Part shown: in pieces, positions 1 to 7,674 of the stretch
Position numbering within the stretch: position 1 is the stretch's first letter
Layout of the letters: each line of letters opens with the position of its first letter
Assembly: GCF_963360655.1 (NCBI RefSeq)
Contig: NZ_OY725712.1
Coordinates: 682,001-746,000 of the forward strand
DNA: 64,000 nt
Direction: 5' to 3'
From: Collinsella aerofaciens
GTDB lineage: Bacteria > Actinomycetota > Coriobacteriia > Coriobacteriales > Coriobacteriaceae
Notes under the pieces: generated by a model
Database searches by the model: none
Seen by the model: only the letters and a program-made list of their open reading frames with translations
Told to the model about the DNA's origin: nothing
Made by a program: the position numbers and the translations under genes

Positions 1-429
1 GACGACCAAATCCCTTACAGGCTGAACCTCAACAGCTCAGCCCACCTTGGCACACACGTTGACCGTGACTTCGACAGCGGGCAAGGGATTATGCACGAGA
101 CGCGGCACGATTACTACATCCGTTACATCTTCGACAGTGACGTGCACTTGATTGCAACCGATACGAGCGGTTCCAAACCCGATCCAAGTGTTAAGCCGAT
201 CCCAGAGGTCAAACCCGAACCGGAAACCAAGCCCGAGCCCACACCGCAGCCCAAGACAGAAAAGCCCGCGGCAAATCCCGTTTCCACCAAGGCAGTAACG
301 GCAGCTAAACCAGCCAGGACCACCCTACCCGCTACGGGCGACAACGGCGCGATAGCAGTCGCCCTGAGTGTTGCCGGTGGCGTAGTTGCATCAGTTAGCA
401 TTTCCGCAACAAGGCGTCGCAACCGCTAG
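1..429 (+). CDS. LPXTG-anchored surface protein, C-terminal part
   Basis: The frame is open from the first base, so this is the 3' end of a gene that begins outside the window. After a short folded stretch comes a proline/lysine/glutamate-rich linker of about 50 residues (repeated KP-E-P patterns), typical of a cell-wall-spanning stalk. The end is a canonical sortase signal: LPATG, a hydrophobic segment of about 20 residues, and a basic tail RRRNR. The protein would be exported and covalently fixed to peptidoglycan. The adhesive or enzymatic head is not in the window, so its role cannot be told. Confidence 0.85.
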   Translation, partial: DDQIPYRLNLNSSAHLGTHVDRDFDSGQGIMHETRHDYYIRYIFDSDVHLIATDTSGSKPDPSVKPIPEVKPEPETKPEPTPQPKTEKPAANPVSTKAVTAAKPARTTLPATGDNGAIAVALSVAGGVVASVSISATRRRNR

Positions 430-661
430 CTAAAGCAAATACGCCATTCACACAGGCAAACAACCAAGCTCCAACGAAAACGGTCCAGTCATCCGACTGT
501 GCCGCACTCCAGTAGTTCGTGGAAGATATCAAAGAGGTATCCCAGGCTCCCTTGAGCTGTGCGACAGACAGATCAGGTTTGGGAAGTAGAACGGCCCTTG
601 CGCGAAGCGTGAATCGGGCAAGTCTGACGTTTATTCCCAGGGCCAAGCAGGGCCGGAGGTT
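430..661. other. intergenic stretch, nothing recognisable
   Basis: Between the surface-protein stop and the small cysteine-rich gene there is no convincing open frame, RNA or terminator. Short frames are present but have no ribosome binding site or protein-like composition. Confidence 0.4.
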
Positions 662-935
662 TTATTGGCGGCTCTTACGGGCGTCGCGAGTTTTGGCGAG
701 GACGTAGGCATCGGGGTCGTCTTTGAACCAGGGGCAACGGCGCTCGCCGGAGACCATATGGCGGTGGGGGCAGCCGCCCATGCACATGGGCAGAATGTGG
801 TGCACGGATGATTGGGCGTCCGCAGGCTGAGTGAAGCCATAACAACACTTCGCGCATCGAGCAGTTTGAGCCGGCGTGCGCATGTCGGCGCCATACCGGG
901 AAGAGAGGGCCTTCTTGTGGGGCGGACGACCCCAT
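662..935 (-). pseudogene. small cysteine-rich protein, start split by a frameshift
   Basis: The best ribosome site (AAGGAG, 6 nt spacing) precedes the ATG at 935, but that frame soon becomes arginine/proline-rich nonsense. The neighbouring frame, open from an ATG at 883, gives a protein-like 73 residues with CAKCC, a CMGGC segment and several histidines, suggesting a small metal-binding protein. Removing one G from the GGGG run just after the 935 ATG joins the two into one reading frame beginning MGRPPHKKALSSRYGADMR. The gene is therefore either a real one-base insertion or a sequencing error in a homopolymer. No family is recognised. Confidence 0.5.
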
Positions 936-1035
936 TGCAGTCTCCTTCCGCTCTAATCCTGCGGGAACGACAGCGGCCGTAGGAGTACCGCTACCGTACT
1001 CGTAGCGGTTCTCCGCCCCCTAAGCAGCGTGTCCG

Positions 1036-1359
1036 CTACGAAACGACCGTCTTGTAATAAGCGCCGAAGTCTGCGAGCGAGTCCATGATGGGCATCATCT
1101 GGCGGCCGAGCTCGGTAAGGCCATACTCAACGCGGGGAGGATTCTCGCCATAGTCATGGCGAAAGACCAGCCCATCATCCTCCATCTGCCGCAGGCTGTC
1201 GGTAAGCACCTTCTGAGAGATCCCCTCGAGGTCGCGGCGCAACTCGTTGAAACGCCAAGGGCGTACGCGCAAGTTACGGATAATGAGCAGCTTCCACTTG
1301 CCGCCAATGAGCGTTACCGCCGTTGCGACCGGACACTCCGGAAGCTCCTCTTTCGCCAT
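1036..1359 (-). CDS. HxlR-family transcriptional regulator
   Basis: A 107-residue winged-helix protein with the HxlR pattern: an N-terminal cysteine in ELPECPV, then GGKWKLLIIRNL, the recognition helix around GISQKVLTDSLRQMEDDGL, and the wing RVEYGLTELG. The ATG at 1359 (or the GTG just before it, at 1362) is chosen because AAGGAGGT lies 10-13 nt upstream. The longer frame upstream has no ribosome site and would run into the divergent cupin promoter. HxlR proteins often use the N-terminal cysteine as a redox or electrophile sensor. It is divergent from the cupin gene at 1514, its most likely target. Confidence 0.88.
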   Translation of the reverse strand: MAKEELPECPVATAVTLIGGKWKLLIIRNLRVRPWRFNELRRDLEGISQKVLTDSLRQMEDDGLVFRHDYGENPPRVEYGLTELGRQMMPIMDSLADFGAYYKTVVS

Positions 1360-1513
1360 CACGGGAGACCCAACCTCCTTGACCATACCGGTTTCACAAA
1401 AAAGTACGCAGTTACAAATATGTGCGTACTCGTATTTGCATTCGCCTTCGCGTTGAATATAACTCACGCAGGAGATGCCTGCAAGGTACATCAACCCCAA
1501 GAGAGGAACCATT

Positions 1514-1867
1514 ATGGCTAATTATGCAAGGACCCACATCGGTAATGAGAGCCGTGTCGAGCTGCACGAAGTGCTCGGGCTTACCGGGGCAGAGGTGAGT
1601 GTCAACAATCTTCCCGCCGGCGCTGGCGTTCCGTTCGTCCATGCACACAAGGAAAACGAGGAAATCTATGGCGTGCTCGAAGGCGCCGGCTCGGTCACGA
1701 TCGACGGTGAGGAAATCGAGCTTGCAGCCGGCGACTGGCTGCGCATTTCCCCCGCCGCACACCGTCAGTTCCGCGCCGCATCCGACTCGGGCATCACATA
1801 CGTCTGCATTCAGGTCAAGCAGGGATCCCTTGATGCCTTCACGGCCGACGACGCTATCATGTTCTAA
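1514..1867 (+). CDS. small cupin-domain protein
   Basis: A 117-residue single-domain cupin. The metal-binding motif 1 is visible as PFVHAHKENEEIYGVLEG and motif 2 in the AGDWLRISPAAHRQF region, so the histidine/glutamate metal ligands are present. The ATG at 1514 follows GAGAGGAACC. It is transcribed away from the HxlR gene, and its last four bases overlap the convergent TetR stop. Small HxlR-linked cupins are usually stress-associated oxidoreductase or isomerase-like proteins; the substrate here cannot be inferred. Confidence 0.8.
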   Translation: MANYARTHIGNESRVELHEVLGLTGAEVSVNNLPAGAGVPFVHAHKENEEIYGVLEGAGSVTIDGEEIELAAGDWLRISPAAHRQFRAASDSGITYVCIQVKQGSLDAFTADDAIMF

Positions 1868-2421
1868 TTCGCGATCGGTGTGCAAGGGGCCGATACCGCC
1901 CGCATGCCCCCTTCGGAATAGGCGCTGAGCAGCTCCTGGGCGTGGGCGAACTCGGGCCCTCGCCTCCAACCGAGTAGGCGGTTGACCGCGAGATTTCCCT
2001 GGACGTTGTGAACGAAGAGCAGATAGGCGTCCTCGCGCGAGAGCCCGGTCTCCTCCATGATCGAGGGAACCATCTGCTCAGCGCCGCGCTCGACGACGCG
2101 CTGTGCCACCCGGGCGTATGCATCGTCATCCGAGTAGAGCAGATAATAGTCATCGTTTGCCGGCGGGCGCTGGCAGAGAGCCTCCGCCTCCGTTCCCTCA
2201 AGCGGGGGCGCCGCCGCCAGGGCCTCGTCGATAAGTGCATCAAGCAGCGCGAACTTGTCCTCGTAGTGCAAATAGAACGTGCCGCGGTTGATATCGGCAC
2301 AGCGGCAAATATCCGCCACCGTCATCTTCGCGAAGCCGACCTCGGCCAGCAGCGCAAAGAACGCCTCCCGTATGACCGAAAGCGTATAGCGTCGGCGACG
2401 ATCGATCTTCCCCGATTCCAT
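1864..2421 (-). CDS. TetR-family regulator
   Basis: A 185-residue protein with an N-terminal TetR helix-turn-helix (about residues 10-55: TLSVIREAFFALLAEVGF, then MTVADICRCADINRGTFYLHYEDK) and a variable C-terminal ligand domain. The ATG at 2421 is preferred because GGAGGGG lies directly upstream; an ATG at 2448 would extend it by nine residues. It is divergent from the sirtuin-like trio, and about 140 bp of shared intergenic DNA would hold its operator. This architecture suggests that it represses the sirtuin-like operon. Confidence 0.88.
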   Translation of the reverse strand: MESGKIDRRRRYTLSVIREAFFALLAEVGFAKMTVADICRCADINRGTFYLHYEDKFALLDALIDEALAAAPPLEGTEAEALCQRPPANDDYYLLYSDDDAYARVAQRVVERGAEQMVPSIMEETGLSREDAYLLFVHNVQGNLAVNRLLGWRRGPEFAHAQELLSAYSEGGMRAVSAPCTPIAN

Positions 2422-2564
2422 GGCCCCTCCAATTGCAGCGCTCAACAATATCCAGAAGCCGCTCGTTTATCGACAGCAGCTCGGAACTGTTCATTGCTCT
2501 GACGCAAATCAACACTGATACTTTTTATAGACACCTGTTCATTGTAGTTGAAAGAGAGTATCAA

Positions 2565-3530
2565 GTGACTCTATACGAGCGGCTCGTTATCGAACTCACC
2601 AACCAATCGTTTTCCCATCAGGCCGCCTACCGCACCGGCGGCACGCCCTATGAACTGAGTGCCCGCGAGCCCGAGCGCTACGACCAGCAAATCGAAACGT
2701 TTGCCCGCATGATCGATGAAGCCGATTGCGTGCTTGTAGGCGGGGCCTCTGGGCTCTCCGCGGCGGGCGGCGGCGACTTCTACTACGAAGACAACGCGAC
2801 CTATCGCAGGCATTTCGGCAAATTCGCCGAGCGCTACGGTTTCAGGGGCGCTTTTGAAGGGTCGTCCTACCGCTGGCCCACCGCCGAGTCGCGCTGGGGC
2901 TACCTTGCCACCTTCCTCGACACCACGCTCAACGCCCCGCTGCGCGAGCCCTACAAAGATCTCGACGCCATTCTTACCGAGAAAGACTTCTTCGTTCTCA
3001 CCACCAACCAGGACACGCAGTTCATGAAAATCTACCCTTGGGAGAAGGTAGCAGAGATCCAAGGCGATCACCGCTTCTTCCAGTGCTCCCACTGTTGCAC
3101 CGGCGAGGTGTGGGACGCGGTCGAGCCGGTCTCCCGCATGGTAGAGGCCATGGGAGACGGCCTTGAGGTTCCGACAGAATTCGTGCCACGCTGCCCGCAC
3201 TGCGGGGCAGAGGCGTTCCCTTGGGTTCGCGGCTACGGCAACTTCCTGCAGGGCGAGCTCTACGAGGAGCAGTACCGCAAGGTGTCCGACTGGCTCGACG
3301 CGCACGCGCGGCAGAGGATCCTTTTCCTCGAGCTGGGCGTGGGCCGCATGACGCCTGCGTTTATCCAGGAGCCGTTCTGGGCCCTCACGGCGCAGTTGCC
3401 GCAGGCTGGCTACATCGCCGTGAACAACAGGACGCAGTTTCTCCCCCGTGCAATCGAGGATCGGGGGCTCGCCGTTCGTGCCGATATCGCCGACGTGCTC
3501 GCCGACGTGCGCAAGACGCTGGGTAGGTAG
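2565..3530 (+). CDS. Sir2-like protein 1, class M (SirTM-like)
   Basis: A 321-residue sirtuin-fold protein counted from GTG 2565, which follows GAAAGAGAG. Frames starting further upstream overlap the regulatory region. Rossmann motif GGASGLSAAGG lies at about 59-69 and TNQDTQ at 147-152. EIQG at 164-167 stands where deacetylase sirtuins have the catalytic histidine, and two CxxC pairs (CSHC 174-177, CPHC 210-213) form the zinc site. Replacement of histidine by glutamine is typical of class M sirtuins (SirTM), which act as ADP-ribosyltransferases next to a macrodomain and a GcvH-like carrier. Neither partner is in this window, so the substrate is open. It is first of three tandem paralogs. Confidence 0.75.
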   Translation: MTLYERLVIELTNQSFSHQAAYRTGGTPYELSAREPERYDQQIETFARMIDEADCVLVGGASGLSAAGGGDFYYEDNATYRRHFGKFAERYGFRGAFEGSSYRWPTAESRWGYLATFLDTTLNAPLREPYKDLDAILTEKDFFVLTTNQDTQFMKIYPWEKVAEIQGDHRFFQCSHCCTGEVWDAVEPVSRMVEAMGDGLEVPTEFVPRCPHCGAEAFPWVRGYGNFLQGELYEEQYRKVSDWLDAHARQRILFLELGVGRMTPAFIQEPFWALTAQLPQAGYIAVNNRTQFLPRAIEDRGLAVRADIADVLADVRKTLGR

Positions 3531-3533
3531 CGC

Positions 3534-4232
3534 ATGGAAACGATAAAAGCGGTTCGTATCGGCCAGGCACTTGCCGAGGCGGATCTTATCATCATCGGCG
3601 CCAGCAACGGGCTCGACATGGCAGAGGGGCTCAACCTCTTCTACGCCGATGCTCATTTCCAAGAAGCGTACGGAGACCTCGCCCAGGCTGATGGCATCGG
3701 CTGCATACTGCAGGGGCTCACCTCTCCGGATGCAAACGTGCGACGCCGATGGGCCGATCGATTCCATCAAAAGGAGTATGTCGAGTATGAGCCCGGCCCA
3801 ATCATGAACGGGCTGCGGCATCTTACGGAGCACGCTGATACCTTCGTGATCACATGCAATATTGACGGGCACTTCGCACGCGCAGGGTTCAACGAGAACC
3901 ACGTGCTCGAGACGGAGGGGAGTACGTGCACGTCGATTGACGAGCAGCGTCTCGCCCACCCAGATGCCCTCGCCATGGCGCAGCTCGAAGATCTCGCGCA
4001 CCTTGTGCAAGCGCATCGCAACCACAAGGTTGCCATCCTCGAACTTGGCGTGGGGCTGCGCAACGGCGTCATAAAGCGCATGCTCGCTCGGGTCGCGAAC
4101 GCCTGCGAACACGCCACCTACATCGTGTTCAACTACAGTCAGGCTCTGACGCCCGACGCTTCGTGCGAGACAATTCTCGTTGACGGCGATATGACCCCGG
4201 CTTTCGAGGAGATCGTTCGATGCCACCTCTAG
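3534..4232 (+). CDS. Sir2-like protein 2, short paralog without zinc site
   Basis: A 232-residue paralog of its neighbours, 3 nt after the first gene. It keeps an N-terminal glycine motif GASNGLDMAEG (22-32), a TCNIDGHF motif (107-114) and the late LELGVG strand. It has lost the zinc-binding cysteine pairs, about 60 residues of the small domain and the EIQG-type catalytic motif. Such a protein may bind nucleotide but not catalyse the usual reaction, and could be a partner or regulator of the flanking sirtuins. Its stop overlaps the next gene by 13 bp, so the three are probably translationally coupled. Confidence 0.7.
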   Translation: METIKAVRIGQALAEADLIIIGASNGLDMAEGLNLFYADAHFQEAYGDLAQADGIGCILQGLTSPDANVRRRWADRFHQKEYVEYEPGPIMNGLRHLTEHADTFVITCNIDGHFARAGFNENHVLETEGSTCTSIDEQRLAHPDALAMAQLEDLAHLVQAHRNHKVAILELGVGLRNGVIKRMLARVANACEHATYIVFNYSQALTPDASCETILVDGDMTPAFEEIVRCHL

Positions 4233-5092
4233 AAAGAGAAGCGATGAGGCTTCGAAGCCTCATCGACGATGCCGACGCCATCATCGTCGGCATCGGCTCG
4301 GGTATGTCGAGCGCCGCCGGGTTCAACCATTACAACCATGCGGGCATGACGTGTGCCGGAATGGCGGACTGGCAGAAAGCCTTTGGCTTCAAGAGCCTTT
4401 TCGACGGCTTCTATCACCTCTACCCCAGCCTCGAGCAGCAATGGGCCTACTACGCGCGATACATCGATTTCATGCTGCGCGAGCCGGCCTCACAACCCTA
4501 TCTCGACCTGCGGTCCCTCATCGGCCATAAGGATTACTTCATCCTGAGCACCAATGTGGACACCCAGGTTGAGAAGACGTTTCCTGCCGAGAGGACCTGC
4601 AACTATCAGGGAAGCTTCGCACACCTTCAGTGCAAGCAACCATGCTGCGACGAGATCTTCGATGCGAGTCCCTACGTCGAGCGCATGCTCGCAGGCATGG
4701 CGGGGTTCGAGATCCGCAGCGAGAATGTCCCCCGATGCCCGCACTGCGGTTGGCAGCTTGTGCCGTGGGTGCGCGACGACACGTTTTTGCAGGGCACGGC
4801 ATGGCGCAAGGGCCTCGAACGATATGAGCACTTCGCGCGCGAGCGTGGTAGTAGCCGCGTGCTGTTGCTGGAGCTCGGCGTGGGCGAGATGACCCCCGGC
4901 ATCATCACGCTCCCGTTCTGGAGCATGACCGCAAAGCTACCGGATGCGCACCTACTGAGCGTAAACATCTCGGGCGACTCGGCCCCGTTGCAGCTCGGAA
5001 ACAAGGCGGAGGCGATTCGGGCCGATTTGCGCACGCTGCTCGCGGCGGCGCGGGTGACGAAGGTATTTAAGCCTCCTTGTCAGTCGCTGTAA
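4220..5092 (+). CDS. Sir2-like protein 3, class M (SirTM-like)
   Basis: A 290-residue third member of the trio. It has GIGSGMSSAAG (24-34) with the following FNHYN, TNVDTQ (111-116), NYQG (128-131, glutamine at the catalytic histidine position) and zinc ligands CKQPCC (138-143) plus CPHC (173-176). It also has the family strand LLELGVGEMTPGI. It closely matches protein 1 in layout, so the operon arose by duplication with one copy reduced. Its 3' end overlaps the convergent decarboxylase-cupin gene by 26 bp. Confidence 0.75.
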   Translation: MPPLEREAMRLRSLIDDADAIIVGIGSGMSSAAGFNHYNHAGMTCAGMADWQKAFGFKSLFDGFYHLYPSLEQQWAYYARYIDFMLREPASQPYLDLRSLIGHKDYFILSTNVDTQVEKTFPAERTCNYQGSFAHLQCKQPCCDEIFDASPYVERMLAGMAGFEIRSENVPRCPHCGWQLVPWVRDDTFLQGTAWRKGLERYEHFARERGSSRVLLLELGVGEMTPGIITLPFWSMTAKLPDAHLLSVNISGDSAPLQLGNKAEAIRADLRTLLAAARVTKVFKPPCQSL

Positions 5093-5834
5093 GGTATTCC
5101 TCGTCGTCCACGGGCTCCAACCACTCGTTGGAGGTCTCCTCACCCGGAACCTCCAGCGCGAGATGGGAGAACCAGCTGTCGGGCGCGGCTCCGTGCCAAT
5201 GCTTTACGCCCGCGGGAATATTTACTACATCGCCAGGGCGCAGCTCCTGTGCCGGTTTGCCCCATTCCTGATAAAACCCTCGACCAGCCACGCAGACGAG
5301 GATCTGTCCGCCACCGCTTTTGGCGTGATGGATGTGCCAGTTGTTGCGGCAGCCGGGCTCGAACGTAACGTTGTAAATGCCGACCTGCTCGGTGGAAAGG
5401 GGCACGAGGTAGCTTTGCCCGATAAAGTACTTCGCAAATGCGTCGTTGGGGGCACCGATGGGAAAGGCCATCTCGTTTTGGTGTCGGGCCTTTGCGTCGG
5501 CGCCGTCATCTTCGTCCGCCCAGACCTCCTTCGCCATGCGAAAGGCCGCCCACGCCTTGGGCCATCCCGCGTAAAACGCCGCATGCGTAAGGATTTCCGC
5601 TATCTCAGCCCTGGTCACCCCGTTGCTCTTTGCGGACATCAGATGATATTGGAACGAAGAGTCCGTCAGCCCCTGCGCCATTAGGGCCACCACCGTCACC
5701 ACGCTGCGGTCTCGAAGGGAAAGCCCATCTTCTCGGCTCCACACCTCGCCGAACAGCACATCGTCATTGAGCTGAGCGAATTTGGGGGCAAAATCCCCCA
5801 GGGCGTCTCTGCCCGCCGTCTGTTTAATTGCCAT
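5067..5834 (-). CDS. carboxymuconolactone decarboxylase-cupin fusion
   Basis: A 255-residue two-domain protein. Residues ~10-110 are a carboxymuconolactone decarboxylase/AhpD-like domain (LSLRDRSVVTVVALMAQG, then GVTRAEIAEILTHAAFYAGWP). Residues ~140-240 form a cupin with NWHIHHAKSGGGQ and IPAGVKHWHGA. The ATG at 5834 follows AGGAGGAAATCGATC. Such fusions are commonly controlled by MerR regulators and linked to aldehyde or quinone stress. A MerR-type promoter at 6041-6071 points toward this gene, and the MerR gene lies divergently beyond it. The untranslated leader of about 200 nt contains a flavodoxin stump. Confidence 0.88.
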   Translation of the reverse strand: MAIKQTAGRDALGDFAPKFAQLNDDVLFGEVWSREDGLSLRDRSVVTVVALMAQGLTDSSFQYHLMSAKSNGVTRAEIAEILTHAAFYAGWPKAWAAFRMAKEVWADEDDGADAKARHQNEMAFPIGAPNDAFAKYFIGQSYLVPLSTEQVGIYNVTFEPGCRNNWHIHHAKSGGGQILVCVAGRGFYQEWGKPAQELRPGDVVNIPAGVKHWHGAAPDSWFSHLALEVPGEETSNEWLEPVDDEEYLTATDKEA

Positions 5835-5898
5835 GATCGATTTCCTCCTATCGATGGTTCTGGACACGAATCTGTTTACGCATGGCCAAGTGGCCCGC

Positions 5899-5997
5899 CT
5901 AGATTCCCATGCCCATTCGTCGCGCCTGCTCAAGAGCAGGGTGCCCAGCGATTTCGCCCACGCCGTTCACGCCGCCGGCGAAAACCGTTTTGCCCAT
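5899..5997 (-). pseudogene. flavodoxin-family C-terminal stump
   Basis: A 32-codon frame with an ATG at 5997, preceded by AAGGGGTGG, reads MGKTVFAGGVNGVGEIAGHP and on to a stop. GGVNGVGEI..HPAL resembles the C-terminus of flavodoxin-like or FMN-reductase proteins. The normal 100 or more residues before it are missing, so this looks like the start region of a former flavodoxin gene joined to its last 30 codons by internal deletion. It sits between the MerR-type promoter and the decarboxylase-cupin gene and is probably transcribed with it. Confidence 0.5.
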
Positions 5998-6040
5998 TAC
6001 GGACCACCCCTTGCGCTACCGATTTGTATTGACGAGAATG

Positions 6041-6071
6041 AAGGTAATACCTAAACCTAACTTTAGGTCAA
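6041..6071 (-). promoter_or_regulatory. MerR-type promoter with 19-bp spacer and operator
   Basis: On the minus strand, -35 TTGACC (6066-6071) and -10 TACCTT (6041-6046) are separated by 19 bp, the over-long spacer typical of MerR-activated promoters. The spacer region carries the dyad ACCTAAA-N6-TTTAGGT (6049-6068). It faces the decarboxylase-cupin gene, and the MerR gene starts 32 bp away on the other strand. Confidence 0.75.
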
Positions 6072-6102
6072 GGAATGAATTCGAGATTTATTCGGAGGGG
6101 CC

Positions 6103-6543
6103 ATGTACACAATCGGACAGGTGGCGGAAATGTTCGGCTTGCCCGCCTCAACGCTGCGGTATTACGACAAGCAGGGATTGTTCCCGGGGCTGGAGCGGAC
6201 GTCCGGCATTCGCCAATTTGGCGATACGGAACTCGAGGCGCTTCGGGTCATCGAATGTCTGAAGAAAGCGGGGATGGAGATCAAGGACATCCGTCTGTTC
6301 ATGGAATGGTGTGCGGAGGGCCCGTCCACTTACCCCCAGCGCAAGGCCATGTTCGAGGAGCGGAAGGCCCACATGGAGTCGGAAATCGCGAACATGAACC
6401 GTGCGCTGGATATGCTGAGATTCAAATGCTGGTACTACGAGCAGGCGATTCAAGATGGCAGCGAGGATAGGCTGGAAGCGCTGATTCCCGACAATTTGCC
6501 GGAAGAAATCAAAGGCGCCTACGAGAACGCGCACGCTCGATAA
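6103..6543 (+). CDS. MerR-family transcriptional regulator
   Basis: A 146-residue MerR protein. The N-terminal winged helix begins MYTIGQVAEMFGLPASTLRYYDKQGL, followed by TSGIRQFGDTELEALRVIECLKKAGM, a dimerization coiled coil (~75-110) and a short C-terminus with one Cys (FKCWYYEQAI). GGAGGGG precedes the ATG. It belongs to the small-regulator group that controls aldehyde-stress and decarboxylase-cupin genes. The operator dyad between it and the divergent target supports this. Confidence 0.92.
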   Translation: MYTIGQVAEMFGLPASTLRYYDKQGLFPGLERTSGIRQFGDTELEALRVIECLKKAGMEIKDIRLFMEWCAEGPSTYPQRKAMFEERKAHMESEIANMNRALDMLRFKCWYYEQAIQDGSEDRLEALIPDNLPEEIKGAYENAHAR

Positions 6544-6555
6544 TGCCGACCGATC

Positions 6556-6823
6556 TCAAGGGAATTCGGTGAGGAGTCCTCTTCGGTTAGTGATGTACTT
6601 CTTTCCCTTGATGTCGTAGCGCTTCGCCTCATAGAAGACGAAGGCGTCACGGAGGTAGGAGATGTAGCGCCCGACGATGACGTGGTTGGTGGGAACCTTG
6701 TTGGCGTCGAGGACGTTGGCGATGTTGTTGGGCGAGTTGAGGTTGCCGGAGTTGTCCATCATGTACTCGGCCAGCCTCTCCAACACGGTGGAGTCGGTAC
6801 GTATTGCGGTCTACCCAAGCCAT
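6556..6823 (-). pseudogene. AAA+ ATPase (DUF4143 type), internally deleted
   Basis: The last ~75 codons (IANVLDANKVPTNHVIVGRY, then the YISYLRDAFVFYEAKRYDIKG region and an IT-N-R end) resemble the DUF4143 domain of DEXX-type ATPases. In the other frame an ATG at 6823, preceded by GAGAAGGAGTGG, begins MAWVDRNTY, a plausible start of the same protein. Everything between, including the Walker motifs, is gone and the two ends are out of frame. It is therefore a stump, not a functional enzyme. Confidence 0.6.
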
Positions 6824-6831
6824 AATCCACT

Positions 6832-6882
6832 CCTTCTCGGTTTCGAAACTCGATTATTTCTAAAGTTTCGAAACCGAGAAGG
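6832..6882. repeat. 19-bp perfect inverted repeat
   Basis: CCTTCTCGGTTTCGAAACT (6832-6850) is exactly repeated in inverse at 6864-6882, around a 13-nt A/T-rich centre. It lies directly before the ATPase stump and upstream of yjdF on the other strand. It may be a regulatory dyad of the former ATPase gene or a hairpin in a transcript from either side. There is no T-tract on the yjdF side. Confidence 0.8.
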
Positions 6883-6883
6883 C

Positions 6884-7094
6884 AATGTACACAAGGATGC
6901 ATCGAGGAGCGAATCCCAGTAGCGCCATGTCAGCAGCGATGCCGGGCGCATTCGCACGTGCCACAATCCAACCACCAGAGATGAAAACACAGTCCCCGTC
7001 GGGTAGTCGTGGGCGTGCGCTAGTCCGCATCAGTAACCTGCCTCCTTGGTTGTCCCTTCTCTGCATGGTCATCTACATAAAGGAGGAACCAACC
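6884..7094 (+). promoter_or_regulatory. structured yjdF leader with anti-Shine-Dalgarno
   Basis: About 200 nt precede yjdF. CCTCCTT (7041-7047) is an exact complement of the ribosome site AAGGAGG (7080-7086), so the site can be masked. AACC (7035-7038) and GGTT (7048-7051) can instead close a small hairpin that puts CCTCCTT in its loop. Family knowledge: yjdF genes in Firmicutes are often controlled by the yjdF riboswitch, which binds aromatic nitrogen compounds. I could not confirm that consensus by eye, so riboswitch identity is an inference from gene identity, leader length and the pairing. Confidence 0.45.
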
Positions 7095-7514
7095 ATGCAG
7101 ATCAGCGTGTCGTCCACCCTGACCGTATATCACGACGGTCAATTCTGGGTCGGGCTGGCGGAGCACGTCGAGAGCGGAAGGTATGGCGTCGCCCGCATCG
7201 TCTTCGGCGCGGAGCCGTCCGATGAGGAGATTCTGCGATTCGTTACAAGCGAATGGGAGAAGCTCTCGTTCTTCGGCGACAAGGCCACCGAAACAAGCAA
7301 GCCCGCGAAGAACCCCAAGCGGCGCGCTCGCGAGGCAGCGAAAGCCCTTAAACGGCCCGCGGTGAGCACCAAGGCGCAACAGGCGCTCGCGGCACAGCGG
7401 GAAGCAATGAAGCGGGAGTCGGCTCAAGCAAGAAGTCAGCGTCGCGCGGATGAGGCGGAGACGCGCTTCGAGCAGCGAAAGTTGAAGCGCAAGCAGAAGC
7501 ATCGCGGGCATTGA
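7095..7514 (+). CDS. yjdF: YjdF family protein (DUF2992)
   Basis: A 139-residue protein. Residues ~5-60 show the YjdF signature: STLTVYHDGQFWVGLAEHVE, then RYGVARIVFGAEPSDEEILRFV. The remainder is a long, strongly basic alanine/lysine/arginine helix, as usual for the family, and probably binds nucleic acid. The ATG at 7095 follows a strong AAAGGAGG. The longer upstream frame is leader. The biochemical function is unknown; a role in responding to toxic azaaromatic compounds is proposed for riboswitch-linked homologs. Confidence 0.85.
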   Translation: MQISVSSTLTVYHDGQFWVGLAEHVESGRYGVARIVFGAEPSDEEILRFVTSEWEKLSFFGDKATETSKPAKNPKRRAREAAKALKRPAVSTKAQQALAAQREAMKRESAQARSQRRADEAETRFEQRKLKRKQKHRGH

Positions 7515-7674
7515 TCGCCATTTGCAGCAAGGCAAACCATATACAGCAGCGGCGCCAGTTCCACTTGAAGCCGACGCCGCGTAGACGCTGATGGTGACGG
7601 CTATGCACGGGCACGGGCGCGCCACCGCACTTCACAGCTTGTTTCTCAAGTATTTGGGACGCACACGCGGCGTT

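Noticed and set aside
2571-4226. 551-codon open frame on the minus strand opposite the sirtuin-like genes
   Set aside because: It mirrors three real genes with recognisable motifs; the product has no family features and no ribosome site. Long antisense frames are common in such GC-rich DNA.
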